Assembly (NCBI GenBank): GCA_963708115.1
Contig: CAVPRX010000001.1
Span: 1,550,001-1,614,000, forward strand
DNA length: 64,000 nt
Origin: VRUE01 sp963708115
GTDB taxonomy: Bacteria; Actinomycetota; Thermoleophilia; Solirubrobacterales; 70-9
Direction: 5' to 3'
The notes under the pieces are model-generated. The model ran no database searches. It saw only the letters and a program-made list of their open reading frames with translations, and had not been told where the DNA came from. This document shows, piece after piece, positions 41,718 through 50,386 of the stretch. The position numbers and the translations under genes were made by a program. How positions within the stretch are numbered: position 1 is the stretch's first letter; every line of letters begins with the position of its first letter.

Positions 41718-43778
41718 GTGGCAAAGGACACCGAGAAGCTGATCCGCCAGCTCTCGCTGATCTCCTTTCTGATGGCGCAGGGCAGGCCGGTCTCGGCGCT
41801 GGAGATCAAGCGCGAGGTGGAGGGCTACAGCGACATGAACGACGACGCCTTCGCGCGCCGTTTCTACGCTGATCGTGCCGAGCTGGAGAGCCTCGGCATC
41901 CAGCTCGGGGTGGAGAAACCCGGCGAGGGCTTCTTCGAGGCCGAGCTCTACTCGCTGCCGCCGGAGAACTTCTACCTCGATCCGATCAAGTTCGAGGACG
42001 AGGAGCTGGCTTCGCTGAGCACCGCGCTGTCGCTGCTCACCGACGGCGGCTTTGCCTACGCCGAGCCGTTGCGCCTTGCCCTGCAGCAGGTTGCCTGGGG
42101 CCACCCGAACCCGGTCAGCGAGGGCGACCGGGCTCCGGTGGAGATGGCGATGACCGCGTCGGCCGGGGGCCGCGACCTCTCCCAGCGGCTGTCAAAGGTC
42201 GAGACCGCGATCTCGCGCCGCAAGACGATCGAGTTCACCTACTACACGATGGAGCGCGACGAGACCGAGAAGCGCAAGGTCGATCCCTACCACCTGGTCT
42301 TCCGCTCCGGCCAGTTCTATTTGATCGGCCACTCGCACGAGCGTGACGCTGTCCGGGTCTTCCGCCTCTCCCGCATCCAGGGCAAGGTCGGCTACGCCTC
42401 CAAGGCCGAGCACGACTTCTCCCCGCCGGAGAACTTCGACCGTCGCGACTACGGTCAGCGCGCGGACTGGCAGCTGGGGGAGATCCGCGGCACCGCGAAG
42501 ATCTTCGTCCGCGACCGGATCTCCTGGTTGATCGAGCGCGACTTTGGTGGCTACGGCGAGCTGCGCCCGGCGCGCAAGGCCGACGACGCCCCCGGCAAGG
42601 GCTCGGTCCTCGAGACGGACTACGCTTCGCCTCGCGAGCTGATCGCCTGGGTGCTGCGCTGGCGCCAGAACGCCGAGGTGCTGGAGCCCGATGAGCTGCG
42701 CGACGAAGCCCGCGAGCGGCTCGACCTCCTCCACGACCGCCACCGCAGCGACTTCGAAGTGGCCGAGACCGTTGAGCGCCCGCTGCGCGAGGCGCCGCAG
42801 CGCTCGCGCAGCAACGGGCGCGGCGAGGCCGCGATTCGCCCCGAGCGCTTCGCCCGCCTCGTGACCCTCGCCGGGATGCTGATCGACTCGGCGAAGAAAG
42901 GCGAGCGCCTCAGCGTCACCGATCTGCGCCAGCGCCTCGAACTGACCGGGGAGGAGCTGCAGGAGGACATCGACCTGCTCAACGTCGTCAACTTCGGTGG
43001 CGGTACCTACGTGCTCTACGCCGAAGTCCTCGGCGACGAGATCGAGGTCGACTCCGAGCCCTACGGCGACAACTTCGCCCGCCCGGCGCGGCTGTTGCCG
43101 CTGGAGGCGAAGGCGCTTGTCGCCGCCATCGACCTCTTCGGCGACCACCTGCCGCAGGGTGGCTTGCAGAGCGCCCGCGAGAAGATCGTCGCCGCGCTCG
43201 GCCACGACCCGTCCGAGGAGGGCCTGGAGATTGCCTCCGGCAGCGGCGGCGACACCGAGGTGGCGCGCGTCGTCAACGAGGCGATAGCCGAGCGTCGCGT
43301 GCTTGAGATCCAGTACTACAAGGAGAACGAGGACCAGTTCACCAAACGCCGGGTTGAGCCCTACCGTCTGGAGAACGGGCGCGAGGGCTGGTACGTCGAG
43401 TGCTTCGACCTGACCAAAGAGGGAATCCGGCACTTCAAGCTCGACCGCGTCAAGGAGGCGGTGGCGAGCAGCGAGAGCTACGAGCCGCGCCAAGAGGTCG
43501 AAGAGCTCGCCGGGGTCGAGGGTTGGATGACCGACGGCGAGGTCCCGACCGCCCAGGTCGCCCGCGTCTGGGTCTCACCGGAGCGGGCCCGCTGGCTGCG
43601 CGAGGAGCGCACCGTGGTCGAGGAGCTGGCCGACGGCGCGGTCGTCGTCGAGCTGCCCTACGCAGGGACCTCGTGGCTTGTGCGCGAGATCCTGCGCGGC
43701 GCCGGGGACCTGGTCGTGCTCGAGCCCGACGAGGCACGCGAGGCGATCGCCGCGGAAGTCGCGGCGAGTGTTGCGTGA
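41718..43778 (+). CDS. pafBC: PafBC fusion, WYL-domain DNA-damage regulator
   Basis: This 686-residue protein contains two copies of the winged-helix plus WYL-domain architecture. First copy: EKLIRQLSLISFLMAQGRPVS, then the WYL region IEFTYYTMERDETEKRKVDPYHLVF. Second copy from about residue 375: ERFARLVTLAGMLIDS, then LEIQYYKENEDQFTKRRVEPYRLE. PafB and PafC are separate in mycobacteria and naturally fused in some actinobacteria. The pair activates the RecA-independent DNA damage regulon by changing promoter use of RNA polymerase. The GTG start is 6 bases after TATCCT. It is not next to proteasome or pup genes here. An inverted repeat begins 5 bases after the stop. Confidence 0.9.
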   Translation: MAKDTEKLIRQLSLISFLMAQGRPVSALEIKREVEGYSDMNDDAFARRFYADRAELESLGIQLGVEKPGEGFFEAELYSLPPENFYLDPIKFEDEELASLSTALSLLTDGGFAYAEPLRLALQQVAWGHPNPVSEGDRAPVEMAMTASAGGRDLSQRLSKVETAISRRKTIEFTYYTMERDETEKRKVDPYHLVFRSGQFYLIGHSHERDAVRVFRLSRIQGKVGYASKAEHDFSPPENFDRRDYGQRADWQLGEIRGTAKIFVRDRISWLIERDFGGYGELRPARKADDAPGKGSVLETDYASPRELIAWVLRWRQNAEVLEPDELRDEARERLDLLHDRHRSDFEVAETVERPLREAPQRSRSNGRGEAAIRPERFARLVTLAGMLIDSAKKGERLSVTDLRQRLELTGEELQEDIDLLNVVNFGGGTYVLYAEVLGDEIEVDSEPYGDNFARPARLLPLEAKALVAAIDLFGDHLPQGGLQSAREKIVAALGHDPSEEGLEIASGSGGDTEVARVVNEAIAERRVLEIQYYKENEDQFTKRRVEPYRLENGREGWYVECFDLTKEGIRHFKLDRVKEAVASSESYEPRQEVEELAGVEGWMTDGEVPTAQVARVWVSPERARWLREERTVVEELADGAVVVELPYAGTSWLVREILRGAGDLVVLEPDEAREAIAAEVAASVA

Positions 43779-43783
43779 CCGGG

Positions 43784-43898
43784 GAGCCCCGTCCGGTAGG
43801 GCTTCCACTTAACTTCTTTCGGTGGATCGCCTGTGGGCTGGCGCCCGCAGCCGACACCGAAAAAGTACAAGACGTTTCAGCCCTACCGGACGGGGCTC
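43784..43898. repeat. Intergenic element with 20-bp perfect inverted arms
   Basis: The arms at 43784-43803 and 43879-43898 are perfect complements; an inner imperfect stem pairs ACTTCTTTCGGTG with CACCGAAAAAGT. The 115 bases fill the gap from the pafBC stop to the ATG of the MBL gene at 43900. It could end pafBC transcription or fold in the leader of the MBL gene. Confidence 0.8.
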
Positions 43899-43899
43899 T

Positions 43900-44637
43900 A
43901 TGACTCCCCACGGCGGGACTTCCGCGCCTGGACACGCGGAGATTCTGAGGATCGTTGCGCCTAATCCGGGGCCGATGACGCTGACGGGGACCAACACCTA
44001 CCTGTATGGGTCCGGTCCCTGCACGGTGATCGATCCGGGCCCCGACGACGCCGGCCATCTCGATGCGGTGCGGGCTGCGGCTGAGGAGCGCGGGGGTATC
44101 GGCGTCGTTCTGCTCACCCATAGCCACGGGGATCACGCCGCCGGGGCGGACGGGCTGGGCGTCAAGGCCGTGTTGCCGAGCGGTGGGGAGGAGCACGGCG
44201 GGCTGCGTGCCATCGCCACCCCGGGCCACGCCGCCGACCACGTCTGTTTCCTGACCGGCGACGGGGTCTGCTTCAGCGGCGACCTGGTGCTCGGAGAAGG
44301 GTCGACCTTCGTCCCGCCCGACGGCGGCTCGCTCGCCGCCTACATGGAGTCGCTGCGGCTGCTCCAGGCCGAGCCGATCGAGTTGATCTGCCCCGGTCAC
44401 GGCCCCTGGGTAACCGACCCGGCGGCGAAGCTGGCCGAATACATCGAGCACCGCGAGATGCGCGAGCGCCGCCTGCTTGCCGCCCTGGAGCGCGGCGAGC
44501 GCTCGAAGGAAGCGCTGCTGAACGAGGCCTGGGCCGATGTCCCCACCGAGCTGCGTCCCGCCGCCGCCCTGGTGATGGAGGCGCACCTGCAGAAGCTCGG
44601 CGCGGAGGGCCGGTTGCCGGCCGATCTCTGGGAGTAA
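43900..44637 (+). CDS. Metallo-beta-lactamase-fold hydrolase, LACTB2/glyoxalase II-like
   Basis: This 245-residue MBL-fold protein starts at NPGPMTLTGTNTYLYG and carries the metal motif THSHGDHAAG (HxHxDH), then TPGHAADHVCF (His), SGDLVLG (Asp) and CPGHGPW (His). The C-terminal helical domain (HREMRERRLLAALERG ... VMEAHLQKL) matches LACTB2-type proteins, which are endoribonuclease-like or thioesterase-like. ATG 43900 is preceded immediately by the inverted repeat, leaving no separate ribosome site visible. The substrate is not known. Confidence 0.88.
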   Translation: MTPHGGTSAPGHAEILRIVAPNPGPMTLTGTNTYLYGSGPCTVIDPGPDDAGHLDAVRAAAEERGGIGVVLLTHSHGDHAAGADGLGVKAVLPSGGEEHGGLRAIATPGHAADHVCFLTGDGVCFSGDLVLGEGSTFVPPDGGSLAAYMESLRLLQAEPIELICPGHGPWVTDPAAKLAEYIEHREMRERRLLAALERGERSKEALLNEAWADVPTELRPAAALVMEAHLQKLGAEGRLPADLWE

Positions 44638-44683
44638 GGGACGCCGGAAGCAAAACTGGCCAGCCAGCCAGTAAGGTGAGCGG

Positions 44684-47059
44684 ATGAACGGCGGGAAGAT
44701 GATGCGGGCTGGACTTGTCGCGGGGGCCGCGGGCACCGGCCTGGCCGCGGCCGCGACTGCCGCCGCCTGGCACTGGCTGGCTCGGCGGCCGCTGCCGAAG
44801 CAGAAGGGCACGATCGGGCTGGCTGGGCTTGAAGGTCCCGTGCGGGTGCGGCGTGATCGCTGGGGCGTACCGCACGTCGAGGCGGGGAGCGCGGCCGACC
44901 TCTGGTTCGCCGAGGGCTTCTGCCACGGCCAGGACCGGCTCTGGCAGATGGACTTCTACCGCCGTGCTCTCTCTGGGCGCGTCTCCGAGTTCGCCGGCGA
45001 TGAGGGGCTGCCGGTCGACCGGCTGATGCGCACCCTGGGAATGCGGCGCACGGCCGAGCGCGAGGCGGCGAGCCTCGATCCGGAGCTGCTCGCGCTGCTG
45101 GAGCGCTTCTGTGAGGGCGTCAACGCGGCGGCGGCGAGCGCCAAGGCGCTGCCCTTCGAGATGCAGCTGCTGCGACTGGACTTCGAGCCCTGGCGCCCGG
45201 CCGACATCCTCGGCCTCGGCAAGCTGCTCGCCTTCGGGCTCTCGACCAACTGGGAGAAGGAGCTGCTGCGCGCCGACATGACCCGAGAGCTCGGCCCCGA
45301 GCTGGCGGCGAAGCTCGACCCCGCCTACCCGGCGGGCAACCCGGTCGTCAGCCAGGAACCGTGGTCCGGCGATGGCCTCGGCCTCGCCGAGCAGATCGAC
45401 GCGGTGCGCCGCTCGATCGGCATGGCCGCCGAGGCAAGCGGCTCCAACAACTGGGCGGTCAGCGGTGCGCTGAGCGCAACCGGATCGCCGCTGATCGCCG
45501 GCGATCCCCACCTGCCGCAGAGCATGCCGGGCATCTGGTACCAGGTCGGCCTCACGCTCGGCGACCGCACCGTCCGCGGTGCCTCGCTGCCGGGCATGCC
45601 CGGCGTCTACATGGGTCAGAGCAACGACGTCTGCTGGACCTTCACCAACGTGATGGCTGATGTCCAGGATCTCTTCGTCGAGCGGGTCGAGGGCGACAGC
45701 TACCTGTTCGAAGACGAGTGGCGGCCGCTCGAGATCGTGCGCGAGGAGATCGTGGTCAAGGGCCGCGACGCGCCCGAGCTGCTCGATATCCGCATCACCC
45801 ACCACGGCCCGCTCGTCAACGCGGCGCTTGGCGCCGACGAAGCCGAGCCGCTCGCCCTGCGCTGGATCACCCTCGACCAGCCGACCGCCTTCAAGGGGAT
45901 GTTCGATCTGCACGGGATCCGCTCCGGCCCGGAGTTGGTCGCCAGCCTCGAAGGCCATACCTCACCCGCGTCCAACCTGATCTGGGCCGACCGCCACGGT
46001 TCGATCGGCTACAAGCTGATCGGTCGCTTGCCACTGCGCAAGGGGGGCTGTCCGGACCTGCCAAAGCCGGGTTGGGAGGGCGAGTTCGAGTGGGAGGGGG
46101 CTGTCCCGTATGACGAGCTGCCCGAGGTCATCGACCCCGAGAGCGGCTTCCTGGTGACCGCCAACAACCGCATCGTCGGCGACGACTACCCGCACCACAT
46201 CACCAGCGACTGGCTCGACGGCTTTCGCGCACGGCGGATCGAGGAACTGCTTGGCGCCAGCGACGAGCACGACGTCGAGAGCTTCGAGGCGATGCAGTCC
46301 GACAATCTTTCGATCCCCGGACTCGAGGCCGCGAGGCGGCTCGGCCGGTTGAGCCCCACCGGGCAGCGTGAGGTGAGCGCGCTCGAGCGCCTGCGCAGCT
46401 GGGACGGGCGGCTCGACCCCGACACGATCGCCGGCACGATCTACCAAGCCTTCCTGCTGCGGCTGGCGCGCGAAGTCGCTCGCGCCGCGATCGGCGACCG
46501 GGACCTCTGCGAGCGCTGGCTCGACCGCGCCGACAACGGCTTCACCCCGCACGTCACCTCGCCGTGGCGCTGGCACTCCCACCTGATGAACCTCTGGGAG
46601 GAGGGTGACGAGGAGCTGATCGGGCGCTCCTGGGACGGCCTCGTCTTGGAGGCGCTGGCCGGCGCCCTCGACGACCTCAGCGACCGCTTCGGCCCCGACC
46701 CCGAGGGCTGGCGCTGGGGCCACGTCCACGAGATGGAGTTCCCACACCCGCTGGGCGAAGCGAACCCGCTGCTACGCAAGCTGCTCAACCGCAGCCTGCG
46801 CGCCGGTGGCGCTCAGGAGACCGTGAGCCAGATCGCCTACGACCCCAACGACCCCTATAAGGCCGTCTGGGCGCCCAGCTGGCGCATGATCGGCGACCCG
46901 ACCGACCCCGGCCGCTCGCGCTGGCAGATGTTCACCGGCCAGTCGGGACACCCCGCCAGCCCCCACTACGACGACCTCCAGGCCGACTGGCTGGAGGGCC
47001 GCACCCAGCCGATGGCCGGCGAGGGGCCCTGGCGCGAGCTGGACCTCGTGCCTGTCTGA
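44684..47059 (+). CDS. Penicillin acylase family (S45) N-terminal nucleophile hydrolase
   Basis: This 791-residue precursor has an N-terminal hydrophobic segment (GLVAGAAGTGLAAAATAAAW), an alpha chain with FCHGQDRLWQMDFYRR, a spacer and then the self-cleavage site G-SNNW, with Ser254 as the nucleophile. The beta chain has GDPHLPQSMPGIWYQ and the late Asn in FTGQSGHPASPHYDD. The family includes penicillin, cephalosporin and acyl-homoserine-lactone acylases. Quorum quenching or peptide deacylation is possible; substrate cannot be deduced. The ATG is 6 bases after TAAGGT (44672-44677). Confidence 0.92.
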   Translation: MNGGKMMRAGLVAGAAGTGLAAAATAAAWHWLARRPLPKQKGTIGLAGLEGPVRVRRDRWGVPHVEAGSAADLWFAEGFCHGQDRLWQMDFYRRALSGRVSEFAGDEGLPVDRLMRTLGMRRTAEREAASLDPELLALLERFCEGVNAAAASAKALPFEMQLLRLDFEPWRPADILGLGKLLAFGLSTNWEKELLRADMTRELGPELAAKLDPAYPAGNPVVSQEPWSGDGLGLAEQIDAVRRSIGMAAEASGSNNWAVSGALSATGSPLIAGDPHLPQSMPGIWYQVGLTLGDRTVRGASLPGMPGVYMGQSNDVCWTFTNVMADVQDLFVERVEGDSYLFEDEWRPLEIVREEIVVKGRDAPELLDIRITHHGPLVNAALGADEAEPLALRWITLDQPTAFKGMFDLHGIRSGPELVASLEGHTSPASNLIWADRHGSIGYKLIGRLPLRKGGCPDLPKPGWEGEFEWEGAVPYDELPEVIDPESGFLVTANNRIVGDDYPHHITSDWLDGFRARRIEELLGASDEHDVESFEAMQSDNLSIPGLEAARRLGRLSPTGQREVSALERLRSWDGRLDPDTIAGTIYQAFLLRLAREVARAAIGDRDLCERWLDRADNGFTPHVTSPWRWHSHLMNLWEEGDEELIGRSWDGLVLEALAGALDDLSDRFGPDPEGWRWGHVHEMEFPHPLGEANPLLRKLLNRSLRAGGAQETVSQIAYDPNDPYKAVWAPSWRMIGDPTDPGRSRWQMFTGQSGHPASPHYDDLQADWLEGRTQPMAGEGPWRELDLVPV

Positions 47060-47125
47060 GCGTTCTCTTGCGACCCGCGCCGTAGTCGGCCGAAACGTTT
47101 GCGGGATGGGATTGTTGGGGGGTAG

Positions 47126-48850
47126 ATGCGGCGCGTTGCTCTATGCCTGCTCGCGCTCGCGGTGCTTCTGCCTGCGAGCGCCGGCGCCAAGACGATCCAC
47201 TTTCGTGGTGAGAAGGTCGGCGTGCCCGCAGGCTGGCCGGTCTACCGGCTCGCCGAGCGCCCCCATTTGTGCGTGCGCCTCGACCGCAAGGCCGTGTATC
47301 TGGGTAGGCCCGGATCCGCGCAGAATTGCCCGGCCGGCGCGATGGGGCGGCGGCGGGCGATCCTCGTCGATCCCGGCGCCAGGAGCCGAGCGGCCGCTGC
47401 CCGCGCGCGGGTCAGCCGCATCGCCTCCGCTCACATCTCAACCGCGACGTACATCGGGCTCGGCTTCGACGCCTGCACGGCCCCTTCGAAGCGCTCGATG
47501 TCGGCATGGGCCGGCTCGCCCTACCGGGCGATCGGCGTCTACATCGGCGGAGTCAACCGCGGCTGCTCGCAACCCAACCTGACCGCGAGCTGGGTCGCCG
47601 AACAGACCGCGGCGGAATGGAGCCTGATCCCGACCTACGTCGGCCTGCAGGCACCGACCTCGAGCTGCAGCTCCTGCGCCAAGCTCAGCACCTCCATCTT
47701 TACCGCTACGACCCAGGGGACCGAAGCGGCGACCGACGCGGTCGACCAGGCGCGCATCGCGGGAATTGGCGAAGGCAGCCCGATCTACTTCGACATGGAG
47801 AGTTACTCGCGTACCTCCAGTGCCAGCAACGCGACGCTGACCTTCCTCGCCGCCTGGACGGCGCGCCTGCACGCCCTCGGCTACCAGTCCGGTGTCTACA
47901 GCAGCGGCGCCTCGGGCGTCGCGGATCTCGCTGCCAAGTACGGCACCACCTACCTCGAGCCGGACGAGATCTGGTTCGCCAACTGGAACGGGCGAGCCTC
48001 GGCTGCGTCCGACCCCTACGTACCGGCGACGGCCTGGGTCGGTCACCGGATCCACCAGTACGCGGGTGGTCACAACGAGACCTACGGCGGAGTCACGATC
48101 AACATCGACAACAACTACGTCGAAGGCGCGACGGCGGGGGGCGGGGCGTCCTCCAGCGACAATCCGAGGGGAAGCTTCGATGTCGTCAGCTCTCCGGCTC
48201 CGGGTCAAGTGCAGATCTCCGGCTGGGCGATTGATCCGAACGCGCCGAAGACGCCGGTCTCGATCAGCGCTTACCTCGGTGGCGAGATCGACGAAGGCGG
48301 CGCCTCCGGGTACGAGCTCGGACCGATCGCGACCCAGGAACGCTCCGACCTGCTCGCGCTCTTCCCGCGCGCCGGCGCCTCGCACGGCTTCGACTCCAGC
48401 TTCCCCGTCATCGGCAGCGGCAGGCAGCGCCTCTGCGTCTACGCGCTCAACGTCGGGCCCGGCACAGACAAGCTGCTCGGCTGCCGCACGGTCGGCGTCC
48501 CGGTACCGATCTCGGTGCTACGGACGAAGTCGGCCGGAAACAAGGTGCGGATCAGCGTGCGCTGCGAGTGGCCGGTCGGCACCGCGTGTCCCGGCCAGAT
48601 GCTGGTCCGCGCCCGGGTTCCGCAGCGCTACGTCGTCCGTCACGGACGCCGGCGGGTGGCGAGGACGAGGATGGTCAAACGGCTGCTCGCCCACCGTGCC
48701 TTCCAGCTCAAGGGCGGTGGGTCGCACACCTTCGTCCTCGGCCTTGGCACCGATGGTCGCACCTTGACGAGCGCTCGCGAACGCCCCCAGGCGCACCTGC
48801 TCGTCGCGATTCCCGGCGGCCGGGTCGGCCGCCAGCTTCAGCTCAGATAG
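47126..48850 (+). CDS. Secreted DUF1906 (Rv2525c-like) glycoside-hydrolase-like protein
   Basis: This 574-residue exported protein has a signal peptide (RRVALCLLALAVLLPASAGA) and a central domain at about residues 110-330 with the DUF1906/Rv2525c-like TIM-barrel pattern: YIGLGFDACTAPS, IGVYIGGVNRGC, PTYVGLQA, PIYFDMESY (a conserved acidic pair) and QYAGGHNETYGGVTINIDNNY. A lectin-like or beta domain and a basic C-terminal tail follow. Rv2525c relatives are linked to peptidoglycan or cell-wall processing. A GGGGGGTAG sequence precedes the ATG. It is convergent with the vapC2 gene. Confidence 0.82.
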   Translation: MRRVALCLLALAVLLPASAGAKTIHFRGEKVGVPAGWPVYRLAERPHLCVRLDRKAVYLGRPGSAQNCPAGAMGRRRAILVDPGARSRAAAARARVSRIASAHISTATYIGLGFDACTAPSKRSMSAWAGSPYRAIGVYIGGVNRGCSQPNLTASWVAEQTAAEWSLIPTYVGLQAPTSSCSSCAKLSTSIFTATTQGTEAATDAVDQARIAGIGEGSPIYFDMESYSRTSSASNATLTFLAAWTARLHALGYQSGVYSSGASGVADLAAKYGTTYLEPDEIWFANWNGRASAASDPYVPATAWVGHRIHQYAGGHNETYGGVTINIDNNYVEGATAGGGASSSDNPRGSFDVVSSPAPGQVQISGWAIDPNAPKTPVSISAYLGGEIDEGGASGYELGPIATQERSDLLALFPRAGASHGFDSSFPVIGSGRQRLCVYALNVGPGTDKLLGCRTVGVPVPISVLRTKSAGNKVRISVRCEWPVGTACPGQMLVRARVPQRYVVRHGRRRVARTRMVKRLLAHRAFQLKGGGSHTFVLGLGTDGRTLTSARERPQAHLLVAIPGGRVGRQLQLR

Positions 48851-48875
48851 CCGACGGGGACAGTGTCGCGATGGC

Positions 48876-49253
48876 TCAGTCCCAGGCTGCGAGGGGAAGG
48901 TGCTCCCGGATGGTCTCGTCCGCGGTGATGAGGGGAGCGTTTGCGACGATCGCGTGGGCGGAAATCAGACGGTCGAAGGGATCGCGCGTCCAGGAGAGAT
49001 CCGCTGCCGCCTGTCCCAGCTCCGCGATCGATCCATCGGTGACCTCGATGCCAACGTCCTGCCGTAGCGCCGCCAGCATGACCGGTACGGAATCCCGGGC
49101 TCTCCCCACCTCGTGCAGATACCTCAGCTCGAGAACCGCCACCGGCGAGAGGACGGGCGCTCGTTCCTCGATCAGAGTGCGAGCCTTGGCTGGAAGCTTT
49201 CCCGCTAAGCCCGTGTAGAGCCACAGCGCGATATGGGTGTCAATATGGATCAG
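48876..49253 (-). CDS. vapC: VapC-type PIN-domain toxin, apparent CTG start
   Basis: This PIN-domain ribonuclease is about 125 residues. The N-terminal catalytic Asp is in IHIDTHIALWLY, the Glu in VAVLELRYL, then WTRDPFDRLISAHAI (two Asp) and PLITADETI (Asp). No ATG, GTG or TTG exists upstream of the first catalytic motif in this frame. CTG 49253 has GGAG 7 bases before it, which is good spacing, so I use it; the next in-frame start (49142) would remove the catalytic Asp. It overlaps the antitoxin gene by 14 bases, as is usual for toxin genes. Confidence 0.75.
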   Translation of the reverse strand: MIHIDTHIALWLYTGLAGKLPAKARTLIEERAPVLSPVAVLELRYLHEVGRARDSVPVMLAALRQDVGIEVTDGSIAELGQAAADLSWTRDPFDRLISAHAIVANAPLITADETIREHLPLAAWD

Positions 49254-49482
49254 GGTTCCACTCCGAGGACCAGTCCATGTGGATCAACTCGTCGGGGTCG
49301 CCGACGATTGCCCCCTCGCGCCGGGGCAGGTTGTCCAATTTCGAACCTTTTTCCTTCTCTTCTCTGGGTGCAATCACGAGGATCTCGCCTTTGCGCTCGA
49401 TCTCCAGCGGCTTGCCGGTCTCAAGGACCTCGTCGAGCAACCGGTAGACGTTGGCCCGCAGTTTCGACGCGCTGAGCGCCAT
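49240..49482 (-). CDS. Phd/YefM-type antitoxin
   Basis: This 80-residue antitoxin has an N-terminal Phd/YefM fold (ALSASKLRANVYRLLDEVLETGKPLEIERKGE, in part), a strand ILVIAP and a charged disordered tail (REEKEKGSKLDN) that would wrap the VapC toxin. The start ATG 49482 has a strong GGAGG 5 bases upstream; further upstream ATGs in this frame are inside the operator region. Two palindromic sites with CGTACGTACG lie 20-57 bases upstream for autorepression. Confidence 0.85.
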   Translation of the reverse strand: MALSASKLRANVYRLLDEVLETGKPLEIERKGEILVIAPREEKEKGSKLDNLPRREGAIVGDPDELIHMDWSSEWNPDPY

Positions 49483-49501
49483 AGGATCCTCCAGTCGAAT
49501 A

Positions 49502-49538
49502 TACGTACGTACGTAACCTGGATTATTCGTACGTACGA
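49502..49538. promoter_or_regulatory. Operator pair for the second vapBC locus
   Basis: TACGTACGTACGTA (49502-49515) and TCGTACGTACGA (49527-49538) are perfect palindromes with centres 24 bp apart, so they would be bound on nearly the same helix face. A minus-strand TATATT lies at the promoter-proximal edge. This is a typical autoregulated toxin-antitoxin operator. Confidence 0.75.
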
Positions 49539-49686
49539 TAGCACGGACTGGCGGCGGCGCCGCTGGGTTGGAGTCGATCGCTTGGAGCTCCATGGAGCCA
49601 AGCTACGTGGCCTCGACGCGCGCGTGGCGCGCAGAATCAAAAAATTGAGTGACGACTTGACGTCAACTCTGGGGCGCGGCCGGGTT
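49539..49686. other. Gap without a gene between the vapBC operator and the DJ-1 gene
   Basis: Contains a GC-rich stretch, a near-palindrome TTGGAGCTCCATGGAGCCAA at about 49580 and GCGCGCGTGGCGCGC at about 49618-49632 followed by AGAATCAAAAAA. I see no ORF with coding character on either strand. Confidence 0.4.
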
Positions 49687-50316
49687 TCAGGTAGCGGTGC
49701 GGCTGTACGAGGTGACCAGCTCGACGATCGCCGTCGGCGCCTTCTCGGGCGAGCCGGCGTCGAAGGGCGGGTCGGGGTCGTACTCGATCCCGAGCTGGAC
49801 GGCTTGGGCCACCTCGGGCCCGGCCTCGCGGCCGACCAGGTGCAGGGCCATGTCGATGCCGGCGGTCACGCCGGCGGCGGTGATGGTCTTGCCGTCCTCG
49901 ACCCAGCGACCGCCGACCGGATCGGCGCCGTACTTGGCCAGATCGCCGAGGGCGAGCCAGTTGGAGGTCGCTCGCTTGCCGTCGAGCAGGCCGGCGGCGC
50001 CCAGCAGCAGAGCACCGGTGCAGACGGAGGTCGTCCACTTCGTCGTCGCATCGATCTCGCGCAGCCAGGAGAGCACGGCCTCGTCCTCGAGCAGCGCGTC
50101 GCTGCCGCGCCCGCCGGGGACGAGCACCAGGTCGGCCTCGCTGGTCTGGTCGAGGGTCTGGTCGACGGTCAGGCCGAGGCCGCCTTCGGAGCGGACCTCG
50201 CCCGTGCGCAGACCGGCAAAGTGGACATCCCACCCCGGAACGCAACGGAATACCTCGTAGGGACCGACGGCGTCCTGAGCGGCGAGCTTCTCGAAGAGGA
50301 GGATTGCGATTTGCAT
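49687..50316 (-). CDS. DJ-1/PfpI family protein
   Basis: This 209-residue glutamine-amidotransferase-like protein has IAILLFEKLAAQDAVGPYEVF at the N-terminus, the nucleophile elbow SVCTGALLLGAAGLLDGKRATSNW with Cys, and VEDGKTITAAGVTAGIDMAL. This subgroup (often annotated isonitrile hydratase or ThiJ-like) lacks the AraC domain found in the divergent neighbour. Function may be stress-related or as a small-molecule hydratase; not resolved. ATG 50316 is the start, and 70 bases separate it from the divergent glxA-type gene. Confidence 0.87.
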   Translation of the reverse strand: MQIAILLFEKLAAQDAVGPYEVFRCVPGWDVHFAGLRTGEVRSEGGLGLTVDQTLDQTSEADLVLVPGGRGSDALLEDEAVLSWLREIDATTKWTTSVCTGALLLGAAGLLDGKRATSNWLALGDLAKYGADPVGGRWVEDGKTITAAGVTAGIDMALHLVGREAGPEVAQAVQLGIEYDPDPPFDAGSPEKAPTAIVELVTSYSRTAT

Positions 50317-50374
50317 GGTTCGATCCTGGCGGTCGGCGCCGCCTCTGTCGAGTGGCAGGATTGCCAATGTTCGA

Positions 50375-50386
50375 TAGATTTCTGCC
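50375..50386 (+). promoter_or_regulatory. -10 box of leaderless GlxA-type regulator
   Basis: TAGATT (50375-50380) lies 6 bases before the ATG at 50387. Just upstream is TGGCA-GGAT-TGCCA (about 50353-50366), a possible operator shared with the divergent DJ-1 gene. Confidence 0.45.
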
